Shown: positions 1-5,183, counted from the stretch's first letter. The stretch: DNA of 5,454 nucleotides from Caulobacteraceae bacterium (GCA_028291305.1 JAQGII010000191.1:1-5454); one strand, 5' to 3'. Program-made: numbers and translations. Notes: generated from the letters alone by a model not told the origin.

Positions 1-169
1 CGGGCACGATGTGCTCGACGACGAAGGCGACGATGGTCGCCGCCGCTACCAGAAGCAGGCTCAGGCCATAGCCAAGCGCGGGAGAAGACTGCCTCAGCCC
101 CTCAGGATTTGAGCCCGCTGCTGCATCCCGCTCAGGCGGGGCGGATGGGACCGCAATGTCGCTGGTCAT
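1..169 (-). CDS. N-terminus of a DUF4118-like membrane protein, probably a sensor histidine kinase (partial)
   Basis: The reading frame starts at the ATG complementary to 167-169 and stays open to the left edge, giving 56 residues with no stop. Residues 1-32 are a hydrophilic, Pro/Ala-rich cytoplasmic tail beginning MTSDIAVPSAPPERD. Residues 33-51 are a transmembrane helix (GYGLSLLLVAAATIVAFVV), followed by EHIVP. A short polar tail, then a G-Y-G-leading helix, then a short loop ending in hydrophobic-Pro resembles the start of the DUF4118 four-helix module. That module precedes the kinase core in many alphaproteobacterial histidine kinases and in KdpD. No kinase motif lies inside the window, so the kinase label is inference from this family association. 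No strong Shine-Dalgarno sequence is seen upstream of the start. The gene is divergent from the MgtE-like gene and shares a 60-bp intergenic region with it. It could also be another small-loop membrane protein. Confidence 0.5.
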   Translation of the reverse strand, partial: MTSDIAVPSAPPERDAAAGSNPEGLRQSSPALGYGLSLLLVAAATIVAFVVEHIVP

Positions 170-229
170 GGACGTGTCTGCTTCAATCCAAGGGAATGGA
201 AACATACGCCCCCTCGGCATAAAGGATCG

Positions 230-613
230 ATGTGGATTTCAGCTTGGCCACGCCTTGACCAGCTGCGCCTGCGCGACTGGTGGCGGGTGGCTGCTCGGGA
301 GGCGCCCATGGGCCTCAGCCTGGGCGCGATCCTGGGCCTGATCGGCATGGCGCGTATCGGCCTGTGGCAGAAGCTGGGCATCTACGACTACGGCGTCCAC
401 TGGCCGCTGATCGCCCTGACCGTCGGCATCGGCCTGGTCGGCATCGTCACGTTCGGGACCCTGAGCGGATCGATGCTGCCCTTCCTCCTCAAACGCCTGG
501 GATTTGACCCCGCCAGCGCATCGGCGCCCTTCGTCGCGACCCTGGTCGATGTGATGGGGCTTATCATCTACTTCAACGTGGCCCTCGTCCTTCTGCACGG
601 CACGCTGCTCTAA
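230..613 (+). CDS. C-terminal fragment of an MgtE-type magnesium channel (truncated, intact short ORF)
   Basis: The 127-residue product matches the last part of the MgtE transmembrane domain. It has RLRDWWRVAAREAP (residues 13-26), a helix at about 27-43, a helix at about 57-80, the signature GSMLPFLLKRLGFDP (80-94), and the final helix containing TLVDVMGLIIYF (104-115). Asp107 corresponds to the conserved TM5 aspartate of the ion pathway (Asp432 in the Thermus thermophilus protein). Full MgtE is about 450 residues with an N-domain, two CBS domains and five helices. Here everything before roughly TM3 is missing, and the kinase-like gene occupies that space on the other strand. The ATG at 230 is the first possible start in a frame closed by TGA at 110-112, and AAGGA lies 3 nt upstream of it. 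Met27 (308) has a better GGGAGG at 297-302. Codons 2-10 have low G/C at the third position, unlike the rest, so the old gene boundary may lie near codon 10. It is either a half-channel subunit or a decaying pseudogene; the clean frame and high GC3 argue against long decay. Confidence 0.8.
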   Translation: MWISAWPRLDQLRLRDWWRVAAREAPMGLSLGAILGLIGMARIGLWQKLGIYDYGVHWPLIALTVGIGLVGIVTFGTLSGSMLPFLLKRLGFDPASASAPFVATLVDVMGLIIYFNVALVLLHGTLL

Positions 614-647
614 GAGCGTCCGTGCAGGTGCGGGTAATTGTAGGCGC

Positions 648-668
648 GACGCCGGCTGGTTCGGCGTC
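648..668 (+). terminator. GC-rich hairpin after the MgtE-like gene
   Basis: GACGCCG (648-654) and CGGCGTC (662-668) form a perfect 7-bp stem around a 7-nt loop, 35 nt after the MgtE-like stop codon. The sequence that follows, CTTATGCTTCGTT, is only partly T-rich, so this is a weak intrinsic-terminator candidate. It sits directly against the direct-repeat box at 670-690, so it may instead be part of that control region. Confidence 0.45.
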
Positions 669-669
669 C

Positions 670-709
670 TTATGCTTCGTTGATGCTTCCCGTCGTCTGC
701 CATATGGCA
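670..709 (+). promoter_or_regulatory. Candidate promoter of the porin gene with an 11-bp direct-repeat activator box
   Basis: TATGCTTCGTT and GATGCTTCCCG are adjacent half-sites whose ATGC cores begin at 672 and 683, exactly 11 bp apart. Eleven-bp tandem repeats are the usual geometry for OmpR/PhoB-family response regulators, which often occupy the -35 region. A -10 candidate, TATGGC, starts 17 bp after the last C of the second ATGC. It lies within the perfect 12-bp palindrome TGCCATATGGCA (698-709). The same motif with the same spacing to a TAT element occurs at 2331-2351. The predicted leader to the porin start codon would be about 90 nt. The regulator is unknown. Confidence 0.42.
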
Positions 710-758
710 TCCTTACGCCTCCCAATCGTACCTGATGCTGGATCGCCGCCGGCTGTTT

Positions 759-776
759 GAATGCGAGTTCGCATTC
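759..776. promoter_or_regulatory. Perfect 8+8 bp inverted repeat in the porin leader
   Basis: GAATGCGA (759-766) and TCGCATTC (769-776) are exact reverse complements separated by the two bases GT. The element ends 18 nt before the porin Shine-Dalgarno. As DNA it has the symmetry of an operator for a dimeric repressor. As RNA it could fold into a 7-bp stem with an AGUU loop, close enough to the ribosome site to affect initiation. I cannot tell which from sequence alone. Confidence 0.45.
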
Positions 777-806
777 GCCGGGGCTGATGACGACAGGGGA
801 AAAATC

Positions 807-2009
807 ATGGATCGACGCATCGTCGCGCTGTTCGCCTCAGCCATGCTCTCGCTGCCCGCAGGCGCGGCCCTCGCGCAGGATCAGGCTGCTTCACCGCCGG
901 GCGCCTCGGCCGCGCCAACCCTGCTTCCGGCGATGACGGCGCCGCTGGCCGCCAACGCCAACCCGATGAGCTTCGACCTCGGTCCGTTCGGCAACAAGGT
1001 CTATGTCACCGGCGCCCTGACCGGCATCGCCTTGGCGCAGGGCCACCACGTCCCGGGCGACCTGTCCTCGCAGGCGGACATCAGCAACGCCCAGATCATG
1101 ATCAACAAGCCCGACGGCCTGTTGGAGTATTTCGTTCAGGTCGGGGACTACGCCCTGCCGGCGCTGGGCGCGCCCTATCTCAAGTCGACCACGATGACCA
1201 ATGCCGCCTACGGCGTCGTGCCCCAAGCCTTCGTCAAGCTGGCCCCCACCGGCAACTTCTCCGTGGAAGTGGGCAAGCTGCCGACCCTGATCGGCTCCGA
1301 GTACACCTTCTCCTTCGAGAACTCGAACATCGAGCGCGGCCTGCTGTGGGGCCAGGAGCCCGCTGTCAGCCGTGGCGTGCAGGCCAACTACTCCACCGGC
1401 CCGTGGGCCTTCTCGCTGTCGTGGAACGACGGCTTCTACTCGAACCAGTACAATACGGTTTCGGGCGCCGCGACCTGGACCATCAATCCGGCCAACATCC
1501 TGGTCTTCTCCGCCAGCGGGAACACCAAGACCTCAAGGGTGTCGAGCTTCGCCACGCCGACCTATCTGAACAACGAGTCGATCTACAACCTGATCTACAC
1601 GCACACCGCCGGGCCGTGGTCGTTCACCCCCTACTTCCAATACACCTCGATCCCCAGGATCCCCGCGATCGGCGCCGGCAAACAGGTCAGCACGGTCGGC
1701 GGCGCCTTGCTGGCCACCTACACGTTCGACGCCAAGTCGCCCTTGGCCGGCTTCAGCCTGCCCGCCCGCGTCGAGTACATCTCCTCCTCCGGCTCGCAGG
1801 CGGACGGTTCGGAAAGCGTGCTCTACGGCCCGGGCAGCAAGGCCTGGTCGTTCACCGTGACCCCGACCTTTGTCTACAAGGTCTACTTCGTCCGGGCCGA
1901 GCTCTCCTACACCTCGGCTTCCGACACCGCGCCCGCAGCCGCCTTCGGATTGGACGGCAACGCCAAGAGCCAGACCCGCGGCCTGATCGAAACCGGACTG
2001 CTGTTCTAA
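807..2009 (+). CDS. Outer-membrane beta-barrel porin, BBP2/OmpL-like family
   Basis: The start at 807 is chosen over the in-frame ATG at 735. It has AGGGGA (795-800) at a 6-nt spacing, and it places a classic signal peptide at the N-terminus: MDRR, a hydrophobic core, then AALA cut before QDQ near residue 23. Upstream residues from 735 would bury that signal. The 400-residue precursor has an Ala/Pro-rich linker at about 24-54, followed by alternating aromatic and glycine-rich strands to the end. The segment GKLPTLIGSEYTFSFEN (156-172), followed by IERGLLWGQEP, resembles the conserved early-barrel region of the putative beta-barrel porin-2 family. PARVEYIS (about 319-326) and the terminal GLLF with C-terminal Phe fit an outer-membrane barrel recognised by the BAM machinery. 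The likely role is passive passage of small solutes across the outer membrane; the substrate cannot be inferred. The gene appears monocistronic, with an elaborate upstream control region and a hairpin 50 nt downstream. No lipobox is seen. Confidence 0.85.
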   Translation: MDRRIVALFASAMLSLPAGAALAQDQAASPPGASAAPTLLPAMTAPLAANANPMSFDLGPFGNKVYVTGALTGIALAQGHHVPGDLSSQADISNAQIMINKPDGLLEYFVQVGDYALPALGAPYLKSTTMTNAAYGVVPQAFVKLAPTGNFSVEVGKLPTLIGSEYTFSFENSNIERGLLWGQEPAVSRGVQANYSTGPWAFSLSWNDGFYSNQYNTVSGAATWTINPANILVFSASGNTKTSRVSSFATPTYLNNESIYNLIYTHTAGPWSFTPYFQYTSIPRIPAIGAGKQVSTVGGALLATYTFDAKSPLAGFSLPARVEYISSSGSQADGSESVLYGPGSKAWSFTVTPTFVYKVYFVRAELSYTSASDTAPAAAFGLDGNAKSQTRGLIETGLLF

Positions 2010-2061
2010 GGGGCGGGACGCGGCCCGCTTGGGTCCGCGGACGGCCTTCAACCCTGACGGA

Positions 2062-2087
2062 GCCCGGCCGCACATCGCTGGCCGGGC
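2062..2087 (+). terminator. Hairpin downstream of the porin gene
   Basis: GCCCGGCC (2062-2069) pairs perfectly with GGCCGGGC (2080-2087), with one possible G-U pair inside and a loop of about 8 nt. It starts 53 nt after the porin stop codon. There is no T-run after it (GACCTCCTGCACG), so it is a stable 3'-end structure or Rho-assisted terminator candidate rather than a textbook intrinsic terminator. It ends 23 nt before the possible small membrane protein gene. Confidence 0.45.
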
Positions 2088-2110
2088 GACCTCCTGCACG
2101 GATTTGTCCA

Positions 2111-2287
2111 ATGCCCATTCAAAGGTCTCGCATCAGTCCGACGCGTCCGATCGTCGCCGCGGCGATCCTGGTCATCCTGCTGATCGCCGCGGCGGTGAAA
2201 CCGCCTGGCAAGGCCGACGCCCGTTCGGAGCGTATTTCGCAAGAAGCCCACAGCCTTGAACAGGCGTCCGCCGGCGACCCCAGGTGA
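2111..2287 (+). CDS. Possible small single-pass membrane protein (58 aa), function unknown
   Basis: Translation from the ATG at 2111 gives MPIQRSRISPTRP, then a hydrophobic helix at about residues 14-29 (IVAAAILVILLIAAAV). A polar tail rich in charged residues and ending SAGDPR follows. The basic N-terminus and hydrophobic core fit an inner-membrane anchor with the tail outside, or an uncleaved signal-anchor; no clear signal-peptidase site is seen. Codons across the helix end almost always in G or C, as in the neighbouring genes, which supports coding. Against it, the ribosome site is weak (only GGA at 2100-2102), and small hydrophobic ORFs arise by chance in such GC-rich DNA. I do not recognise the family. 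A hairpin follows at 2310-2326. Confidence 0.4.
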   Translation: MPIQRSRISPTRPIVAAAILVILLIAAAVKPPGKADARSERISQEAHSLEQASAGDPR

Positions 2288-2309
2288 AGGTTCCGCCGCC
2301 CTGACGCCG

Positions 2310-2326
2310 TGGCCGGCAATCGGCCA
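2310..2326 (+). terminator. Hairpin before the second direct-repeat box
   Basis: TGGCCG (2310-2315) and CGGCCA (2321-2326) form a 6-bp stem with a GCAAT loop, 23 nt after the possible small-protein stop. The following GCCTTGATGCTTCGCTT is mildly T-rich. Like the hairpin at 648-668, it directly abuts the ATGCTTCG box. It could terminate upstream transcription and insulate the next promoter. Confidence 0.4.
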
Positions 2327-2330
2327 GCCT

Positions 2331-2369
2331 TGATGCTTCGCTTATGCCCCAGCTCACCTCTCGTATCGA
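2331..2369 (+). promoter_or_regulatory. Candidate promoter of the methyltransferase-like gene with an 11-bp direct-repeat box
   Basis: GATGCTTCGCT and TATGCCCCAGC are tandem half-sites with ATGC cores at 2333 and 2344, again 11 bp apart. The core matches the porin box in the pattern ATGCTTCG-N-T-N-ATGC. A TAT element (TATCGA, 2364-2369) begins 17 bp after the last C of the second ATGC, the same distance as in the porin promoter. The predicted leader is about 75 nt. No good -35 is visible, as expected if an activator occupies that region. Confidence 0.42.
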
Positions 2370-2406
2370 ACCTTTACGGTCGATCGCGCGACAATGCTGA
2401 GGTCAA

Positions 2407-2421
2407 GGCGCCCTAGGCGCC
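2407..2421. promoter_or_regulatory. GGCGCC-CTA-GGCGCC repeat in the leader
   Basis: Two copies of the self-complementary hexamer GGCGCC flank CTA, giving a 15-bp near-palindrome 27 nt before the start codon at 2449. It could be an operator or a leader hairpin, although a 3-nt loop is tight. GC-rich composition makes chance occurrence a real possibility. Confidence 0.28.
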
Positions 2422-2448
2422 GCAGCGCTACCGGAGTTTCGTGTTTCG

Positions 2449-2901
2449 ATGACCCAAGAATATTCCACCGGCCTGCTGAGCTCCGACCCCCTCCTATCGC
2501 TGCTCGAAGGGGTCCGGGTCGGCAAATCCAGCCTCATCCGCGTGACCGGCCCCAGCGGGTTGTCCGCTCTTCTCTGGCTCTGCCGGCACGGCTTTGAGCG
2601 GGTCGGCTACGTGAAGCCTGGCTCCGGCGGGCCGCATGAAGAAGCCGATGCGCTTATCATCGCGCACACCTGCGACGAGCCCGCGCTCGCCCGCCTTTTG
2701 GCGACCGGTCCCCACGTCCGGGAGGGCGGGGTCCTGTTTTTCCGGTCCCATCTTCCGAACACTGACGAAGGCCTCGGACCCGACCTGATCCATGGCCTGC
2801 TGCAGCTTCATGGATACGTGGTGGAGAAGTGCATGCACGGCAGTCACCGCGAGTTGCACGTCGCCCGCCGCGCGCCTCGCCAATGGCTCCGGGCGGCGTG
2901 A
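2449..2901 (+). CDS. Small protein with a degenerate class I methyltransferase-like layout, function unknown
   Basis: The 150-residue product has no signal peptide or membrane helix and is probably cytoplasmic. Its order of predicted elements resembles a class I SAM-methyltransferase core. SLIRVTGPSGLSALLWLCRHG (28-48) sits where motif I and its helix would be. ERVGYVKPG (50-58) fits the second strand. DALIIAHT (67-74) fits the motif IV strand. PHVREGGVLFFRS (88-100) resembles the usual LrpGGvl turn. LLQLHGYVVEKCMHGSHRELHVARR (117-141) fits the closing helix and hairpin. The glycine-rich GxGxG and the acidic ribose-binding residue are missing, so catalysis with SAM is doubtful. A regulatory or partner-binding role is possible. 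The assignment rests on layout, not a recognised family. The ATG at 2449 is the only start in a frame closed upstream by TGA at 2398-2400. The nearest ribosome-site match, GGAG (2433-2436), is 12 nt away, so translation may be weak or controlled. The gene converges with the hybrid kinase and may share the porin's regulator. Confidence 0.7.
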   Translation: MTQEYSTGLLSSDPLLSLLEGVRVGKSSLIRVTGPSGLSALLWLCRHGFERVGYVKPGSGGPHEEADALIIAHTCDEPALARLLATGPHVREGGVLFFRSHLPNTDEGLGPDLIHGLLQLHGYVVEKCMHGSHRELHVARRAPRQWLRAA

Positions 2902-2908
2902 AGCCGCC
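2892..2908. terminator. Hairpin between the convergent genes
   Basis: GGCGGC (2892-2897) and GCCGCC (2903-2908) form a perfect 6-bp stem with a GTGAA loop that contains part of the TGA stop of the upstream gene. It lies between the convergent ends at 2901 and 2941 and reads as a hairpin on both strands. It lacks a T-tract in either direction, so it is only a weak bidirectional terminator candidate. Confidence 0.35.
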
Positions 2909-2940
2909 GCGAGTGGTTCTGCAAAACCCGCTTCGCCCGC

Positions 2941-5004
2941 CTAGTTCTGCATCACGAGCCTGAGCTTCTCGGCCAATTCCTCGCGGCGATAGGGCTTGCC
3001 GAGAAGCGGCAGGTCGGCCGGCACGCCGTGTTGGTCGAGCGAGGCGCCGGTATAGCCCGAGGTCAGCAGGATCTTCAGGTCGGGGCGCTCCCGCTGGGCT
3101 TCGAGGGAGAGCTGCACGCCGTTCATGCCGCCGGGCATCACCACATCCGAAAAGAGTATGTCGATCCTCGGCTCGGATCGGAGGATGGCCAGGGCCTCGC
3201 GTGCGTCGCGTGCGGTGATCACCCGGTAGCCCAGGTCGACCAGGCTCTCCGCAGCGGTCGTCATGACGTCGGGATCGTCCTCGACAACCAGGATCGTCTC
3301 CCCGTCGAGAGCAGGCCTGAGGGGCATGGAGCCGACGCTGGGAGCGGGTGACGGGCGCCCGGCGGTCCTGGGCAGAAAAAGCTTCACCGTCGTGCCGGCT
3401 CCGATCTCGGATTGAATCTGGATATGCCCGCCCGCGCTTTTGGCGAAGCCGTAAACTTGGCTAAGGCCCAAGCCCGTGCCGAGGCCCGGCCCCTTGGTGG
3501 TGAAGAAGGGTTCGAAGACCCGCGCCTGTGTCTCGGCGTCCATCCCCGCGCCCTGGTCGGCGACGGCGATCAGAACATAGGGGCCGGCGTTCACTTCTGA
3601 ATTGGCCTGGCAGTATGCCGCATCCAACTCGACGTTGCCGCTGCTGATCCGCAACGAGCCGCCGTCGGGCATGGCGTCACGGGCGTTGGCCACGAGATTG
3701 AGCACCGCGCTTTGAAACTCCGCCGCATCCACCTGGACGGGATGCACCCCCTCCACCAGGTCCAGCGATACGGCGACGACATCGCCGGCCGCCCTGCGAA
3801 ACAACTGCTCGAAATCGTAGAGGAGGCCGTTCGGATCGAACACTTCGGGGTGGAGACGTCGCTTGCGGGCGAAGGTCAAAAGCTGCTGCACGAGCTGGGC
3901 GCCGCGCTGGGTCGCCTTGGTGGCGTTCTCGGCCAGGCGGACGACCCGCGACGCATTGTCCGGGGCGCGCCTGATCATCTCCAGATTGCCCATGACCGCG
4001 GTCAGCAGGTTGTTGAAGTCATGGGCGATGCCGCCGGTCAATTGACCCACGGCCTCCAGGCGCTGGACCCGCGTCAGCTCCTCCCGGGAGCGGACCAGTT
4101 CGACATTGCGCGCCTCGGCCACGCGCAGCGCCGCCGCCAGGCGCCCATAGAGCCTGTTGAGTTCCAGCAGCAGCGCCGCGAGGACGAAGCTGCCGGCCAA
4201 CAGACCAAACAGCCTCCCGCCGTACCAGCCGAGGTCGTAGCGCGAGGAGCCGATGACGGCGCTCATCGTCACGTCGCAAACCCAGACGCAGAGGACGACG
4301 ATCAGCCAGAGATCCAGGACCGCGGCGCTGCGCCTGCGCCACATGGCCGCCAGGGCGGCAAGGGTCAGGACCACGAGGGCCGGACTCACGCCGATCTCCA
4401 CCATGCGGGCATAGCTGCTGTTGATCATCAACCTGGGAAGCAGGTCGTGCCCGAGCGTTGCCAGCAGCACGAGCGCCAGCGCCAGGGCCAGGACCGATGC
4501 GGCCGCGACCGCCGCCGCCCGGCCGACGCTGCCCCTGACGATCCGGGCTTCAGCCCCCGGCCGGCCTGACAGGAGCGCGTAGGCGAGGACGCAAAGGGGG
4601 AATGCGCCATGCCAGAAAACGTAGAGCCACGCCGAGGTCTGCGCTTTGGCCCCCAGCAGGCCGGTGTGGGAAAAAACGTCCGGGAACGTCAGGGCATGGG
4701 CCACGATCAAGACGGTGTTGAGCAGGTAGCCGGAGGCGAGGACCAGGACAGCCGTGGTGCGCAGGCGAACGAACTGGCCGAACAGCAGGACCGCGGTGAT
4801 CAGCTCGTTGATGGCCAAAGCGGATTCATAGGCGGGAATGAAGGCCGTGAGCTTGACCAGCTGGGTCGTGGCGAACGGAGCCATCGCCGCCAGGCAAAGG
4901 AAGGACGCCGTAATCACCACGACGGCCAATCGGCGCTCCGGTTTTCCCGCCGATGCGGTTGCCAAAAGCGACGTGCCCGCATCCACGGGCTGGCTATCGG
5001 ACAT
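2941..5004 (-). CDS. Orphan hybrid sensor histidine kinase with MASE4 membrane sensor and C-terminal receiver domain
   Basis: The 687-residue protein senses a signal through its membrane domain, autophosphorylates on His and passes phosphate to its own receiver Asp. Residues 24-286 contain about eight membrane helices. The part with AFIPAYESALAINELITAVL, HALTFPDVFS, GLLGA-Q-SAWLY and FWHG is typical of the MASE4 integral-membrane sensor. A short coiled stretch leads to the dimerisation domain, with phosphoacceptor His328 in GGIAHDFNNLLT, the HPK4-type H-box. ATPase motifs follow: N box NLVANARDA (Asn440), G1 DQGAGM (483-488), F box FEPFFTTK (497-504) and G2 GLGTGLGLS (507-515). The receiver has acidic EDD (575-577), phosphoacceptor Asp620 in FSDVVMPGGMNG, Thr648 and Lys670. 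All catalytic residues are present. The start at 5004 is preferred. The frame runs on to 5235, but those 77 extra residues are Arg/Gly/Ala-rich, have no family match and overlap the metallohydrolase gene. No strong ribosome site precedes 5004. No output regulator is encoded alongside. Confidence 0.92.
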   Translation of the reverse strand: MSDSQPVDAGTSLLATASAGKPERRLAVVVITASFLCLAAMAPFATTQLVKLTAFIPAYESALAINELITAVLLFGQFVRLRTTAVLVLASGYLLNTVLIVAHALTFPDVFSHTGLLGAKAQTSAWLYVFWHGAFPLCVLAYALLSGRPGAEARIVRGSVGRAAAVAAASVLALALALVLLATLGHDLLPRLMINSSYARMVEIGVSPALVVLTLAALAAMWRRRSAAVLDLWLIVVLCVWVCDVTMSAVIGSSRYDLGWYGGRLFGLLAGSFVLAALLLELNRLYGRLAAALRVAEARNVELVRSREELTRVQRLEAVGQLTGGIAHDFNNLLTAVMGNLEMIRRAPDNASRVVRLAENATKATQRGAQLVQQLLTFARKRRLHPEVFDPNGLLYDFEQLFRRAAGDVVAVSLDLVEGVHPVQVDAAEFQSAVLNLVANARDAMPDGGSLRISSGNVELDAAYCQANSEVNAGPYVLIAVADQGAGMDAETQARVFEPFFTTKGPGLGTGLGLSQVYGFAKSAGGHIQIQSEIGAGTTVKLFLPRTAGRPSPAPSVGSMPLRPALDGETILVVEDDPDVMTTAAESLVDLGYRVITARDAREALAILRSEPRIDILFSDVVMPGGMNGVQLSLEAQRERPDLKILLTSGYTGASLDQHGVPADLPLLGKPYRREELAEKLRLVMQN

Positions 5005-5040
5005 GGGTTGGACAATCTGCGGCGCTGGTGGGCGCTCAAA

Positions 5041-5066
5041 GGTTATCGTTCCAGCTTTGCTGTCAA
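5041..5066 (-). promoter_or_regulatory. Possible promoter of the hybrid kinase gene
   Basis: On the minus strand, TTGACA (5066 to 5061) matches the -35 consensus exactly. Downstream, CGATAACC (5048 to 5041) is the best A/T-rich -10 candidate, but the spacing is short (about 13-15 bp) and the match is poor. The element lies in the 179-bp gap between the metallohydrolase stop and the kinase start, so the kinase is probably transcribed at least partly on its own. A chance match is quite possible. Confidence 0.28.
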
Positions 5067-5160
5067 TACGGCGGTACGACGCTGCGGCGCCGATCGTTGT
5101 CAGCTTGCATATCCAGGCCGATCCTCCGGCCGTCTGGCGCCCGGGACAGCGGACTCCTAC

Positions 5161-5176
5161 CGCCCCCGCCCCCGCC
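5161..5176 (-). other. G-rich tract just after the metallohydrolase stop
   Basis: On the transcribed minus strand the sequence reads GGCGGGGGCGGGGGCG followed by GTAGG, starting 8 nt after the stop codon. It has two runs of five G flanked by shorter runs, enough for a two-layer quadruplex at most. It may help define the 3' end of the transcript, or may simply be low-complexity GC-rich spacer. Confidence 0.25.
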
Positions 5177-5183
5177 GCTCCGC

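Noticed and set aside
239..703. Minus-strand ORF opposite the MgtE fragment
   Set aside because: It is antisense to a convincing MgtE sequence and reads as Asp/Gln/Arg-rich, non-globular sequence.
735..738. A third ATGC near each box (735 and 2394)
   Set aside because: They lie 52 and 50 bp from the second core, not at a consistent helical spacing and without the TTCG extension; four-base matches are expected by chance.
735..806. Upstream in-frame extension of the porin from the ATG at 735
   Set aside because: It would place 24 charged residues before a textbook signal peptide, has no good ribosome site, and runs through the inverted repeat; the ATG at 807 with AGGGGA at 6 nt is far better.
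1533..2111. Minus-strand ORF opposite the porin 3' half
   Set aside because: It is a Gly/Arg/Val-rich shadow typical of the antisense of GC-rich genes, with no ribosome site or recognisable domain.
1346..2287. Long plus-strand ORF overlapping the porin
   Set aside because: Its first 255 codons are an Arg/Pro-rich shadow of the porin in another frame. Only the tail from 2111 has plausible protein character and is listed separately.
2917..2951. GTTCTGCA appearing twice near the convergent gene ends
   Set aside because: The repeat is only 8 bp, one copy lies in the kinase stop region, and there is no target-site or attachment-site structure around it.
3712..4569. Plus-strand ORF of 285 residues opposite the kinase
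   Set aside because: It is a His/Gln/Arg-rich shadow of the kinase coding strand, with no domain signature.
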